Shown: positions 42,180 through 57,821 of the stretch, in pieces
How the letters are laid out: every line of letters begins with the position of its first letter
Numbering within the stretch: the first letter of the stretch is position 1
From: Nemertoderma westbladi
Lineage: Eukaryota; Xenacoelomorpha; Nemertodermatida; Nemertodermatidae
Reading direction: 5' to 3'
Length of the DNA: 64,000 nucleotides
Assembly (NCBI GenBank): GCA_032718475.1
Contig: JAUCBJ010007011.1
Span: 1-64,000, forward strand
Position numbers and translations under genes: made by a program
The notes under the pieces: model-generated
The model's input: only the letters and a program-made list of their open reading frames with translations
Databases searched by the model: none
Told to the model about the DNA's origin: nothing

Positions 42180-45100
42180 TATGCTAACTTATCAGCCTAC
42201 GTACCCGTAGTTGCTCACATTATGCTAACTTATCAGCCTACGTCCCCGTAGTTGCTCACATTATGCTAACTTATCAGCCTACGTCCCCGTAGTTGCTCAC
42301 ATTATGCTAACTTATCAGCCTACGTCCCCGTAGTTGCTCACATTATGCTAACTTATCAGCCTACGTCCCCGTAGTTGCTCACATTATGCTAACTTATCAG
42401 CCTACGGCCCCGTAGTTGCTCACATTATGCTAACTTATCAGCCTACGTCCCCGTAGTTGCTCACATTATGCTAACTTATCAGCCTACGTCCCCGTAGTTG
42501 CTCACATTATGCTAACTTATCAGCCTACGTCCCCGTAGTTGCTCACATTATGCTAACTTATCAGCCTACGGCCCCGTAGTTGCTCACATTATACTAACTT
42601 ATCAGCCTACGTCCCCGTAGTTGCTCACATTATGCTAACTTATCAGCCTACGTCCCCGTAGTTGCTCACATTATGCTAACTTATCAGCCTACGTCCCCAT
42701 AGTTGCTCACATTATGCTACTTATCAGCCTACGTCCCCGTAGTTGCTCACATTATGCGAACTTATCAGCCTACGTCCCCGTAGTTGCTCACATTATGCTA
42801 ACTTATCAGCCTACGTCCCCGTAGTTGCTCACATTATGCTAACTTGTCAGCCTACGTCCCCGTAGTTGCTCACATTATGCTAACTTATCAGCCTACGTCC
42901 CCGTAGTTGCTCACATTATGCTAACTTATCAGCCTACGTCCCCGTAGTTGCTCACATTATGCTAACTTATCAGCCTACGGCCCCGTAGTTGCTCACATTA
43001 TGCTAACTTATCAGCCTACGTCCCCGTAGTTGCTCACATTATGCTAACTTATCAGCCTACGTCCCCGTAGTTGCTCACATTATGCTAACTTATCAGCCTA
43101 CGTCCCCGTAGTTGCTCACATTATGCTAACTTATCAGCCTACGGCCCCGTAGTTGCTCACATTATGCTAACTTATCAGCCTACGTATCCGTAGTTGCTCA
43201 CATTATGCTAACTTATCAGCCTACGGCCCCGTAGTTGCTCACATTATGCTAACTTATCAGCCTACGTCCCCGTAGTTGCTCACATTATGCTAACTTGTCA
43301 GCCTACGTCCCCGTAGTTGCTCACATTATGCTAACTTATCAGCCTACGTCCCCGTAGTTACTCACATTATTCTAACTTATCAGCCTACGTCCCCGTAGTT
43401 GCTCACATTATGCTAACTTATCAGCCTACGTCCCCGTAGTTGCTCACATTATGCTACTTATCAGCCTACGTCCCCGTAGTTGCTCACATTATGCTAACTT
43501 ATCAGCCTACGTCCCCGTAGTTGCTCACATTATGCTAACTTATCAGCCTACGTCCCCGTAGTTGCTCACATTATGCTAACTTATCAGCCTACGTCCCCGT
43601 AGTTGCTCACATTATGCTAGCTAACTTATCAGCCTACGTCCCCGTAGTTGCTCACATTATGCTAACTTATCAGCCTACGTCCCCGTAGTTGCTCACATTA
43701 TGCTAGCTAACTTATCAGCCTACGTCCCCGTAGTTGCTCACATTATGCTAACTTATCAGCCATGCACGTCCCCGTAGTTGCTCACATTATGCTAACTTAT
43801 CAGCCTACGTCCCCTTACTTGCTCACATTATGCTAACTTATCAGCCTACGTCCCCGTAGTTGCTCACATTATGCTAACTTATCAGCCTACGTCCCCTTAC
43901 TTGCTCACATTATGCTAACTTATCAGCCTACGTATCCGTAGTTGCTCACATTATGCTAACTTATCAGCCTACGGCCCCGTAGTTGCTCACATTATGCTAA
44001 CTTATCAGCCTACGTCCCCGTAGTTGCTCACATTATGCTAACTAACTTATCAGCCTACGTCCCCGTAGTTGCTCACATTATGCTACCTTATCAGCCTACG
44101 TCCCCGTAGTTACTCACATTATTCTAACTTATCAGCCTACGTCCCCGTAGTTGCTCACATTATGCTAACTTATCAGCCTACGTCCCCGTAGTTGCTCACA
44201 TTATGCTACTTATCAGCCTACGTCCCCGTAGTTGCTCACATTATGCTAACTTATCAGCCTACGTCCCCGTAGTTGCTCACATTATCCTAACTTATCAGCC
44301 TACGTCCCCGTAGTTGCTCACATTATGCTAGCTTATCAGCCTACGTCCCCGTAGTTGCTCACATTATGCTAACTTATCAGCCTACGTCCCCGTAGTTGCT
44401 CACATTATGCTAACTTATCAGCCTACGACCCCATAGTTGCTCACATTATGCTAACTTATCAGCCTACGTACCCGTAGTTGCTCACATTATGCTAACTTAT
44501 CAGCCTACGTCCCCGTAGTTGCTCACATTATGCTAACTTATCATCCTACGTCCCCGTAGTTGCTCACATTATGCTAACTTATCAGCCTACGTCCCCGTAG
44601 TTGCTCACATTATGCTAACTTATCAGCCTACGTCCCCGTAGTTGCTCACATTATGCTAACCTATCAGCCACGGCCCCGTAGTTGCTCACATTATGCTAAC
44701 TTATCAGCCTACGTCCCCGTAGTTGCTCACATTATGCTAACTTATCAGCCTACGTCCCCGTAGTTGCTCACATTATGCTAACCTATCAGCCACGGCCCCG
44801 TAGTTGCTCACATTATGCTAACTTATCAGCCTACGTCCCCGTAGTTGCTCACATTATGCTAACTTATCAGCCTACGTCCCCGTAGTTGCTCACATTATGC
44901 TAACTTATCAGCCTACGTCCCCGTAGTTGCTCACATTATGCTAACTTATCAGCCTACGTCCCCGTAGTTGCTCACATTATGCTAACTTATCAGCCTACGT
45001 CCCCGTAGTTGCTCACATTATGCTAACTTATCAGCCTACGTCCCCGTAGTTGCTCACATTATGCTAACTTATCAGCCTACGGCCCCGTAGTTGCTCACAT

Positions 45101-45350
45101 TATACTAACTTATCAGCCTACGTACCCGTAGTTGCTCACATTATGCTAACTTATCAGCCTACGTCCCCGTAGTTGCTCACATTATGCTAACTTATCAGCC
45201 TACGACCCCATAGTTGCTCACATTATGCTAACTTATCAGCCTACGTCCCCGTAGTTGCTCACATTATGCGAACTTATCAGCCTACGGTCCCGTAGTTGCT
45301 CACATTATGCTAACTTATCAGCCTACGTCCCCGTAGTTGCTCACATTATG
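42180..45350. repeat. Duplicated block within satellite, copy A
   Basis: Rare variants recur at an exact 5060-bp offset. Examples are ATACTAACTT at 42591 and 47651, ATTATGCGAA at 42751 and 47811, CATGCACGTC at 43761 and 48821, and TCATCCTACG at 44541 and 49601. Edges were set by loss of matching variants on both sides. Confidence 0.85.
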
Positions 45351-47239
45351 CTAACTTGTCAGCCTACGTCCCCGTAGTTGCTCACATTATGCTAACTTAT
45401 CAGCCTACGTCCCCGTAGTTGCTCACATTATGCTAACTTATCAGCCTACGTCCCCGTAGTTGCTCACATTATGCTAACTTATCAGCCTACGGCCCCGTAG
45501 TTGCTCACATTATGCTAACTTATCAGCCTACGTCCCCGTAGTTGCTCACATTATGCTAACTTATCAGCCTACGTCCCCGTAGTTGCTCACATTATGCTAA
45601 CTTATCAGCCTACGTCCCCGTAGTTGCTCACATTATGCTAACTTATCAGCCTACGTCCCTGTAGTTGCTCACATTATGCTAACTTATCAGCCTACGTCCC
45701 CGTAGTTGCTCACATTATGCTAACTTATCAGCCTACGTCCCCGTAGTTGCTCACATTATGCTAACCTATCAGCCACGGCCCCGTAGTTGCTCACATTATG
45801 CTAACTTATCAGCCTACGTCCCCGTAGTTGCTCACATTATGCTAACTTATCAGCCTACGTATCCGTAGTTGCTCACATTATGCTAACTTATCAGCCTACG
45901 TCCCCGTAGTTGCTCACATTATGCTAACCTATCAGCCACGGCCCCGTAGTTGCTCACATTATGCTAACTTATCAGCCTACGTCCCCGTAGTTGCTCACAT
46001 TATGCTAACTTATCAGCCTACGTCCCCGTAGTTGCTCACATTATGCTAACCTATCAGCCACGGCCCCGTAGTTGCTCACATTATGCTAACTTATCAGCCT
46101 ACGTCCCCGTAGTTGCTCACATTATGCTAACTTATCAGCCTACGTATCCGTAGTTGCTCACATTATGCTAACTTATCAGCCTACGTCCCCGTAGTTGCTC
46201 ACATTATGCTAACTTATCAGCCTACGTCCCCGTAGTTGCTCACATTATGCTAACCTATCAGCCACGGCCCCGTAGTTGCTCACATTATGCTAACTTATCA
46301 GCCTACGTCCCCGTAGTTGCTCACATTATGCTAACTTATCAGCCTACGTCCCCGTAGTTGCTCACATTATGCTAGCTAACTTATCAGCCTTCGTCCCCGT
46401 AGTTGCTCACACTATGCTAACCTATCAGCCCACGGCCCCGTAGTTGCTCACATTATGCTAACTTATCAGCCTACGTCCCCGTAGTTGCTCACATTATGCT
46501 AACTTATCAGCCTACGTCCCCGTAGTTGCTCACATTATGCTAACTTATCAGCCTACGGCCCCGTAGTTGCTCACATTATGCTAACTTATCAGCCTACGTC
46601 CCCGTAGTTGCTCACATTATGCTAACTTATCAGCCTACGTCCCCGTAGTTGCTCACATTATGCTAACTTATCAGCCTACGGCCCCGTAGTTGCTCACATT
46701 ATGCTAACTTATCAGCCTACGTCCCCGTAGTTGCTCACATTATGCTAACTTATCAGCCTACGTATCCGTAGTTGCTCACATTATGCTAACTTATCAGCCT
46801 ACGTCCCCGTAGTTGCTCACATTATGCTAACTTATCAGCCTACGTCCCCGTAGTTGCTCACATTATGCTAACTTATCAGCCTACGGCCCCGTAGTTGCTC
46901 ACATTATGCTAACTTATCAGCCTACGTCCCCGTAGTTGCTCACATTATGCTAACTTATCAGCCTACGTCCCCGTAGTTGCTCACATTATGCTAGCTAACT
47001 TATCAGCCTTCGTCCCCGTAGTTGCTCACATTATGCTAACTTATCAGCCTACGTCCCCGTAGTTGCTCACATTATGCTAACCTATCAGCCACGGCCCCGT
47101 AGTTGCTCACATTATGCTAACTTATCAGCCTACGTCCCCGTAGTTGCTCACATTATGCTAGCTAACTTATCAGCCTACGTCCCCGTAGTTGCTCACATTA
47201 TGCTAACTTATCAGCCTACGGCTCCGTAGTTGCTCACAT

Positions 47240-50200
47240 TATGCTAACTTATCAGCCTACGTACCCGTAGTTGCTCACATTATGCTAACTTATCAGCCTA
47301 CGTCCCCGTAGTTGCTCACATTATGCTAACTTATCAGCCTACGTCCCCGTAGTTGCTCACATTATGCTAACTTATCAGCCTACGTCCCCGTAGTTGCTCA
47401 CATTATGCTAACTTATCAGCCTACGTCCCCGTAGTTGCTCACATTATGCTAACTTATCAGCCTACGGCCCCGTAGTTGCTCACATTATGCTAACTTATCA
47501 GCCTACGTCCCCGTAGTTGCTCACATTATGCTAACTTATCAGCCTACGTCCCCGTAGTTGCTCACATTATGCTAACTTATCAGCCTACGTCCCCGTAGTT
47601 GCTCACATTATGCTAACTTATCAGCCTACGGCCCCGTAGTTGCTCACATTATACTAACTTATCAGCCTACGTCCCCGTAGTTGCTCACATTATGCTAACT
47701 TATCAGCCTACGTCCCCGTAGTTGCTCACATTATGCTAACTTATCAGCCTACGTCCCCATAGTTGCTCACATTATGCTACTTATCAGCCTACGTCCCCGT
47801 AGTTGCTCACATTATGCGAACTTATCAGCCTACGTCCCCGTAGTTGCTCACATTATGCTAACTTATCAGCCTACGTCCCCGTAGTTGCTCACATTATGCT
47901 AACTTGTCAGCCTACGTCCCCGTAGTTGCTCACATTATGCTAACTTATCAGCCTACGTCCCCGTAGTTGCTCACATTATGCTAACTTATCAGCCTACGTC
48001 CCCGTAGTTGCTCACATTATGCTAACTTATCAGCCTACGGCCCCGTAGTTGCTCACATTATGCTAACTTATCAGCCTACGTCCCCGTAGTTGCTCACATT
48101 ATGCTAACTTATCAGCCTACGTCCCCGTAGTTGCTCACATTATGCTAACTTATCAGCCTACGTCCCCGTAGTTGCTCACATTATGCTAACTTATCAGCCT
48201 ACGGCCCCGTAGTTGCTCACATTATGCTAACTTATCAGCCTACGTATCCGTAGTTGCTCACATTATGCTAACTTATCAGCCTACGGCCCCGTAGTTGCTC
48301 ACATTATGCTAACTTATCAGCCTACGTCCCCGTAGTTGCTCACATTATGCTAACTTGTCAGCCTACGTCCCCGTAGTTGCTCACATTATGCTAACTTATC
48401 AGCCTACGTCCCCGTAGTTACTCACATTATTCTAACTTATCAGCCTACGTCCCCGTAGTTGCTCACATTATGCTAACTTATCAGCCTACGTCCCCGTAGT
48501 TGCTCACATTATGCTACTTATCAGCCTACGTCCCCGTAGTTGCTCACATTATGCTAACTTATCAGCCTACGTCCCCGTAGTTGCTCACATTATGCTAACT
48601 TATCAGCCTACGTCCCCGTAGTTGCTCACATTATGCTAACTTATCAGCCTACGTCCCCGTAGTTGCTCACATTATGCTAGCTAACTTATCAGCCTACGTC
48701 CCCGTAGTTGCTCACATTATGCTAACTTATCAGCCTACGTCCCCGTAGTTGCTCACATTATGCTAGCTAACTTATCAGCCTACGTCCCCGTAGTTGCTCA
48801 CATTATGCTAACTTATCAGCCATGCACGTCCCCGTAGTTGCTCACATTATGCTAACTTATCAGCCTACGTCCCCTTACTTGCTCACATTATGCTAACTTA
48901 TCAGCCTACGTCCCCGTAGTTGCTCACATTATGCTAACTTATCAGCCTACGTCCCCTTACTTGCTCACATTATGCTAACTTATCAGCCTACGTATCCGTA
49001 GTTGCTCACATTATGCTAACTTATCAGCCTACGGCCCCGTAGTTGCTCACATTATGCTAACTTATCAGCCTACGTCCCCGTAGTTGCTCACATTATGCTA
49101 ACTAACTTATCAGCCTACGTCCCCGTAGTTGCTCACATTATGCTACCTTATCAGCCTACGTCCCCGTAGTTACTCACATTATTCTAACTTATCAGCCTAC
49201 GTCCCCGTAGTTGCTCACATTATGCTAACTTATCAGCCTACGTCCCCGTAGTTGCTCACATTATGCTACTTATCAGCCTACGTCCCCGTAGTTGCTCACA
49301 TTATGCTAACTTATCAGCCTACGTCCCCGTAGTTGCTCACATTATCCTAACTTATCAGCCTACGTCCCCGTAGTTGCTCACATTATGCTAGCTTATCAGC
49401 CTACGTCCCCGTAGTTGCTCACATTATGCTAACTTATCAGCCTACGTCCCCGTAGTTGCTCACATTATGCTAACTTATCAGCCTACGACCCCATAGTTGC
49501 TCACATTATGCTAACTTATCAGCCTACGTACCCGTAGTTGCTCACATTATGCTAACTTATCAGCCTACGTCCCCGTAGTTGCTCACATTATGCTAACTTA
49601 TCATCCTACGTCCCCGTAGTTGCTCACATTATGCTAACTTATCAGCCTACGTCCCCGTAGTTGCTCACATTATGCTAACTTATCAGCCTACGTCCCCGTA
49701 GTTGCTCACATTATGCTAACCTATCAGCCACGGCCCCGTAGTTGCTCACATTATGCTAACTTATCAGCCTACGTCCCCGTAGTTGCTCACATTATGCTAA
49801 CTTATCAGCCTACGTCCCCGTAGTTGCTCACATTATGCTAACCTATCAGCCACGGCCCCGTAGTTGCTCACATTATGCTAACTTATCAGCCTACGTCCCC
49901 GTAGTTGCTCACATTATGCTAACTTATCAGCCTACGTCCCCGTAGTTGCTCACATTATGCTAACTTATCAGCCTACGTCCCCGTAGTTGCTCACATTATG
50001 CTAACTTATCAGCCTACGTCCCCGTAGTTGCTCACATTATGCTAACTTATCAGCCTACGTCCCCGTAGTTGCTCACATTATGCTAACTTATCAGCCTACG
50101 TCCCCGTAGTTGCTCACATTATGCTAACTTATCAGCCTACGGCCCCGTAGTTGCTCACATTATGCTAACTTATCAGCCTACGTCCCCGTAGTTGCTCACA

Positions 50201-50411
50201 TTATGCTAACTTATCAGCCTACGTCCCCGTAGTTGCTCACATTATGCTAACTTATCAGCCTACGACCCCGTAGTTGCTCACATTATGCTAACTTATCAGC
50301 CTACGTCCCCGTAGTTGCTCACATTATGCGAACTTATCAGCCTACGGTCCCCGTAGTTGCTCACATTATGCTAACTTATCAGCCTACGTCCCCGTAGTTG
50401 CTCACATTATG
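47240..50411. repeat. Duplicated block within satellite, copy B
   Basis: This is the partner of 42180-45350. Toward its right end it shows substitutions and one inserted C (near 50348), changing the offset to 5061, before agreement is lost. Confidence 0.85.
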
Positions 50412-53400
50412 CTAACTTGTCAGCCTACGTCCCCGTAGTTGCTCACATTATGCTAACTTATCAGCCTACGTCCCCGTAGTTGCTCACATTATGCTAACTT
50501 ATCAGCCTACGTCCCCGTAGTTGCTCACATTATGCTAACTTATCAGCCTACGTCCCCGTAGTTGCTCACATTATGCTAACTTATCAGCCTACGTCCCCGT
50601 AGTTGCTCACATTATGCTAACTTATCAGCCTACGTCCCCGTAGTTGCTCACATTATGCTAACTTATCAGCCTACGTCCCCGTAGTTGCTCACATTATGCT
50701 AACTTATCAGCCTACGTCCCCGTAGTTGCTCACATTATGCTAACTTATCAGCCTACGTCCCCGTAGTTGCTCACATTATGCTAACTTATCAGCCTACGTC
50801 CCCGTAGTTGCTCACATTATGCTAACTTATCAGCCTACGTCCCCGTAGTTGCTCACATTATGCTAACTTATCAGCCTACGACCCCGTAGTTGCTCACATT
50901 ATGCTAACTTATCAGCCTACGTCCCCGTAGTTGCTCACATTATGCTAACTTATCAGCCTACGGTCCCCGTAGTTGCTCACATTATGCTAACTTATCAGCC
51001 TACGTCCCCGTAGTTGCTCACATTATGCTAACTTATCAGCCTACGTCCCCGTAGTTGCTCACATTATGCTAACTTATCAGCCTACGTCCCCGTAGTTGCT
51101 CACATTATGCTAACTTATCAGCCTACGTCCCCGTAGTTGCTCACATTATGCTAACTTATCAGCCTACGGCCCCGTAGTTGCTCACATTATGCTAACTTAT
51201 CAGCCTACGTCCCCGTAGTTGCTCACATTATGCTAACTTATCAGCCTACGTCCCCGTAGTTGCTCACATTATGCTAACTTATCAGCCTACGTCCCCGTAG
51301 TTGCTCACATTATGCTAACTTATCAGCCTACGTCCCCGTAGTTGCTCACATTATGCTAACTTATCAGCCTACGTCCCCGTAGTTGCTCACATTATGCTAA
51401 CTTATCAGCCTACGTCCCCGTAGTTGCTCACATTATGCTAACCTATCAGCCACGGCCCCGTAGTTGCTCACATTATGCTAACTTATCAGCCTACGTCCCC
51501 GTAGTTGCTCACATTATGCTAACTTATCAGCCTACGTCCCCGTAGTTGCTCACATTATGCTAACTTATCAGCCTACGTCCCCGTAGTTGCTCACATTATG
51601 CTAACTTATCAGCCTACGTCCCCGTAGTTGCTCACATTATGCTAACTTATCAGCCTACGTCCCCGTAGTTGCTCACATTATGCTAACTTATCAGCCTACG
51701 TCCCCGTAGTTGCTCACATTATGCTAACTTATCAGCCTACGGCCCCGTAGTTGCTCACATTATGCTAACTTATCAGCCTACGTATCCGTAGTTGCTCACA
51801 TTATGCTAACTTATCAGCCTACGTCTCCGTAGTTGCTCACATTATGCTAACTTATCAGCCTACGGCCCCGTAGTTGCTCACATTATGCTAGCTAACTTAT
51901 CAGCCTACGTCCCCGTAGTTGCTCACATTATGCTAACTTATCAGCCTACGTCCCCGTAGTTGCTCACATTATGCTAACTTATCAGCCTACGTCCCCGTAG
52001 TTGCTCACATTATGCTAACTTATCAGCCTACGTCCCCGTAGTTGCTCACATTATGCTAACTTATCAGCCTACGTCCCCGTAGTTGCTCACATTATGCTAG
52101 CTAACTTATCAGCCTACGTCCCCGTAGTTGCTCACATTATGCTAACTTATCAGCCTACGGCTCCGTAGTTGCTCACATTATGCTAACTTATCAGCCTACG
52201 TCCCCGTAGTTGCTCACATTATGCTAGCTAACTTATCAGCCTACGTCCCCGTAGTTGCTCACATTATGCTAACTTATCAGCCTACGGCTCCGTAGTTGCT
52301 CACATTATGCTATCTTATCAGCCTACGTCCCCGTAGTTGCTCACATTATGCTAACTTATCAGCCTACGTCCCCGTAGTTGCTCACATTATGCTAACTTAT
52401 CAGCCTACGGCTCCGTAGTTGCTCACATTATGCTAGCTAACTTATCAGCCTACGTCCCCGTAGTTGCTCACATTATGCTAACTTATCAGCCTACGTCCCC
52501 GTAGTTGCTCACATTATGCTAACTTATCAGCCTACGGCCCCGTAGTTGCTCACATTATGCTAACTTATCAGCCTACGTCCCCGTAGTTGCTCACCTTATG
52601 CTAACTTATCAGCCTACGTCCCCGTAGTTGCTCACATTATGCTAACTTATCAGCCTACGTCCCCGTAGTTGCTCACATTATGCTAACTTATCAGCCTACG
52701 GCTCCGTAGTTGCTCACATTATGCTAGCTAACTTATCAGCCTACGTCCCCGTAGTTGCTCACATTATGCTAACTTATCAGCCTACGTCCCCGTAGTTGCT
52801 CACATTATGCTAACTTATCAGCCTACGTCCCCGTAGTTGCTCACATTATGCTAACTTATCAGCCTACGTCCCCGTAGTTGCTCACATTATGCTAACTTAT
52901 CAGCCTACGTCCCCGTAGTTGCTCACATTATGCTAACTTATCAGCCTACGTCCCCGTAGTTGCTCACATTATGCTAGCTAACTTATCAGCCTACGTCCCC
53001 GTAGTTGCTCACATTATGCTAACTTATCAGCCTACGTCCCCGTAGTTGCTCACATTATGCTAACTTATCAGCCTACGTCCCCGTAGTTGCTCACATTATG
53101 CTAGCTAACTTATCAGCCTACGTCCCCGTAGTTGCTCACATTATGCTAACTTATCAGCCTACGTCCCCGTAGTTGCTCACATTATGCTAACTTATCAGCC
53201 TACGTCCCCGTAGTTGCTCACATTATGCTAACTTATCAGCCTACGTCCCCGTAGTTGCTCACATTATGCTAGCTAACTTATCAGCCTACGTCCCCGTAGT
53301 TGCTCACATTATGCTAACTTATCAGCCTACGTCCCCGTAGTTGCTCACATTATGCTAACTTATCAGCCTACGTCCCCGTAGTTGCTCACATTATGCTAAC

Positions 53401-56400
53401 TTACTTATCAGCCTACGTCCCCGTAGTTGCTCACATTATGCTAAATTATCAGCCACGTCCCCGTAGTTGCTCACATTATGCTAACTTATCAGCCTACGTC
53501 CCCGTAGTTGCTCACATTATGCTAGCTAACTTATCAGCCTACGTCCCCGTAGTTGCTCACATTATGCTACTTATCAGCCTACGTCCCCGTAGTTGCTCAC
53601 ATTATGCTAACTTATCAGCCTACGTCCCCGTAGTTGCTCACATTATGCTAGCTAACTTATCAGCCTACGTCCCCGTAGTTGCTCACATTATGCTAACTTA
53701 TCAGCCTACGGCCCCGTAGTTGCTCACATTATGCTAACTTATCAGCCTACGTCCCCGTAGTTGCTCACATTATGCTAACTTATCAGCCTACGTCCCCGTA
53801 GTTGCTCACATTATGCTAACTTATCAGCCTACGTCCCCGTAGTTGCTCACATTATGCTAACTTATCAGCCTACGTCCCCGTAGTTGCTCACATTATGCTA
53901 ACTTATCAGCCTACGTCCCCGTAGTTGCTCACATTATGCTAACTTATCAGCCTACGTCCCCGTAGTTGCTCACATTATGCTAGCTAACTTATCAGCCTAC
54001 GTCCCCGTAGTTGCTCACATTATGCTAACTTATCAGCCTACGTCCCCGTAGTTGCTCACATTATGCTAACTTATCAGCCTACGTCCCCGTAGTTGCTCAC
54101 ATTATGCTAGCTAACTTATCAGCCTACGTCCCCGTAGTTGCTCACATTATGCTAACTTATCAGCCTACGTCCCCGTAGTTGCTCACATTATGTTAACTTA
54201 TCAGCCTACGTCCCCGTAGTTGCTCACATTATGCTAACTTACTTATCAGCCTACGTCCCCGTAGTTGCTCACATTATGCTAACTTATCAGCCACGTCCCC
54301 GTAGTTGCTCACATTATGCTAACTTATCAGCCTACGTACCCGTAGTTGCTCACATTATGCTAACTTATCAGCCTACGTCCCCGTAGTTGCTCACATTATG
54401 CTACTTATCAGCCTACGTCCCCGTAGTTGCTCACATTATGCTAACTTATCAGCCTACGTCCCCGTAGTTGCTCACATTATGCTAGCTAACTTATCAGCCT
54501 ACGTCCCCGTAGTTGCTCACATTATGCTCACTTATCAGCCTACGGCCCCGTAGTTGCTCACATTATGCTAACTTATCAGCCTACGTCCCCGTAGTTGCTC
54601 ACATTATGCTAACTTATCACCCTACGTCCCCGTAGTTGCTCACATTATGCTACTTATCAGCCTACGTCCCCGTAGTTGCTCACATTATGCTAACTTATCA
54701 GCCTACGTCCCCGTAGTTGCTCACATTATGCTAACTTATCAGCCTACGTCCCCGTAGTTGCTCACATTATGCTAACTTATCAGCCTACGTCCCCGTAGTT
54801 GCTCACATTATGCTAGCTAACTTATCAGCCTACGTCCCCGTAGTTGCTCACATTATGCTAACTTATCAGCCTACGTCCCCGTAGTTGCTCACATTATGCT
54901 AACTTATCAGCCTACGTCCCCGTAGTTGCTCACATTATGCTAACTTATCAGCCTACGTCCCCGTAGTTGCTCACATTATGCTAACTTATCAGCCTACGTC
55001 CCCGTAGTTGCTCACATTATGCTAACTTATCAGCCTACGTCCCCGTAGTTGCTCACATTATGCTAACTTATCAGCCTACGTCCCCGTAGTTGCTCACATT
55101 ATGCTAACTTACTTATCAGCCTACGTCCCCGTAGTTGCTCACATTATGCTAACTTATCAGCCACGTCCCCGTAGTTGCTCACATTATGCTAACTTATCAG
55201 CCTACGTACCCGTAGTTGCTCACATTATGCTAACTTATCAGCCTACGTCCCCGTAGTTGCTCACATTATGCTACTTATCAGCCTACGTCCCCGTAGTTGC
55301 TCACATTATGCTAACTTATCAGCCTACGTCCCCGTCGTTGCTCACATTATGCTAGCTAACTTATCAGCCTACGTCCCCGTAGTTGCTCACATTATGCTAA
55401 CTTATCAGCCTACGACCCCGTAGTTGCTCACATTATGCTAACTTATCAGCCTACGTCCCCGTAGTTGCTCACATTATGCCAGCTAACTTATCAGCCTACG
55501 ACCCCGTAGTTGCTCACATTATGCTAACTTATCAGCCTACGTCCCCGTAGTTGCTCACATTATGCCAGCTAACTTATCAGCCTACGTCCCCGTTGTTGCT
55601 CACATTATGCTAACTTATCAGCCTACGTCCCCGTAGTTGCTCACATTATGCTAACTTATCAGCCTACGGCCCCGTAGTTGCTCACATTATGCTAACTTAT
55701 CAGCCTACGTCCCCGTAGTTGCTCACATTATGCTAACTTATCAGCCTACGTCACCGTAGTTGCTCACATTATGCTAACTTATCAGCCTACGTCCCCGTAG
55801 TTGCTCACATTATGCTAACTTATCAGCCTACGTCCCCGTAGTTGCTCACATTATGCTAACTTATCAGCCTACGTCCCCGTAGTTGCTCACATTATGCTAA
55901 CTTATCAGCCTACGCCCCGTAGTTGCTCACATTATGCTAACTTATCAGCCTACGTCCCCGTAGTTGCTCACATTATGCTAACTTATCAGCCTACGTCCCC
56001 GTAGTTGCTCACATTATGCTAACTTATCAGCCTACGTCCCCGTAGTTGCTCACATTATGCTAACTTATCAGCCTACGTCCCCGTAGTTGCTCACATTATG
56101 CTAACTTATCAGCCTACGTCCCCGTAGTTCTCACATTATGCTAACTTATCAGCCTACGTCCCCGTAGTTGCTCACATTATGCTAACTTATCAGCCTACGT
56201 CCCCGTAGTTGCTCACATTATGCTAGCTAACTTATCAGCCTACGTCCCCGTAGTTGCTCACATTATGCTAACTTATCAGCCTACGTCCCCGTAGTTGCTC
56301 ACATTATGTAACTTATCAGCCTACGTCCCCGTGTTGCTCACATATGCTAACTTATCAGCCTACGTCCCCGTCGTTGCTCACATTATGCTAACTTATCAGC

Positions 56401-57821
56401 CTACGTCCCCGTAGTTGCTCACATTATGCTAACTTATCAGCCTACGTCCCCGTAGTTGCTCACATTATGCTAACTTATCAGCCTACGTCCCCGTAGTTGC
56501 TCACATTATGCCAGCTAACTTATCAGCCTACGACCCCGTAGTTGCTCACATTATGCTAACTTATCAGCCTACGTCCCCGTAGTTGCTCACATTATGCCAG
56601 CTAACTTATCAGCCTACGTCCCCGTTGTTGCTCACATTATGCTAACTTATCAGCCTACGTCCCCGTAGTTGCTCACATTATGCTAACTTATCAGCCTACG
56701 GCCCCGTAGTTGCTCACATTATGCTAACTTATCAGCCTACGTCCCCGTAGTTGCTCACATTATGCTAACTTATCAGCCTACGTCACCGTAGTTGCTCACA
56801 TTATGCTAACTTATCAGCCTACGTCCCCGTAGTTGCTCACATTATGCTAACTTATCAGCCTACGTCCCCGTAGTTGCTCACATTATGCTAACTTATCAGC
56901 CTACGTCCCCGTAGTTGCTCACATTATGCTAACTTATCAGCCTACGGCCCCGTAGTTGCTCACATTATGCTAACTTATCAGCCTACGTCCCCGTAGTTGC
57001 TCACATTATGCTAGCTAACTTATCAGCCTACGTCCCCGTAGTTGCTCACATTATGCTAACTTATCAGCCTACGTCCCCGTAGTTGCTCACATTATGCTAA
57101 CTTATCAGCCTACGTCCCCGTAGTTGCTCACATTATGCTAGCTAACTTATCAGCCTACGTCCCCGTAGTTACTCACATTATGCTAACTTATCAGCCTACG
57201 TCCCCGTAGTTGCTCACATTATGCTAACTTATCAGCCTACGGCCCCGTAGTTGCTCACATTATGCTAGCTAACTTATCAGCCTACGTCCCCGTAGTTGCT
57301 CACATTATGCTAACTTATCAGCCTACGTCCCCGTAGTTGCTCACATTATGTTAACTTATCAGCCTACGTCCCCGTTGTTGCTCACATTATGCTAACTTAT
57401 CAGCCTACGTCTCCGTTGTTGCTCACATTATGCTAACTTATCAGAGCCTACGTCCCCGTTGTTGCTCACATTATGCTAACTTATCAGCCTACGTCCCCGT
57501 AGTTGCTCACATTATGCTAACTTATCAGGCTACGTCCCCGTAGTTGCTCACACTATGCTAACTTATCAGCCTACGGCCCCGTTGTTGCTCACATTATGCT
57601 AACTTATCAGCCTACGGCCCCGTAGTTGCTCACATTATGCTAACTTATCAGCCTACGGCCCCGTAGTTGCTCACACATTATGCTAGCTAACTTATCAGGC
57701 TACGTCCCCGTAGTTGCTCACATTATGCTAACTTATCACCCTACGTCCCCGTAGTTGCTCACATTATGCTAACTTATCAGCCTACGTCCCCGTAGTTGCT
57801 CACATTATGCTAACTTATCAG

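Larger units (their letters stand above)
41800..57821. repeat. 41-bp satellite array, left part
   Basis: Head-to-tail units of 41 bases contain GCTCACATTATGCTAACTTA and CAGCCTACGTCCCCGTAGTT. With the part after 58083 there are roughly 535 copies. Frequent variants are TCCC to GCCC, TACC, TATC, GCTC or ACCC between CTACG and CGTAG, a GCTA insertion making 45-bp units, and an ACCTATCAGCCACGG form. The period is not a multiple of three and every frame meets stops, so it is not coding. The array begins 137 bases after the WDR18 stop codon, with no AATAAA seen between. Confidence 0.97.
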
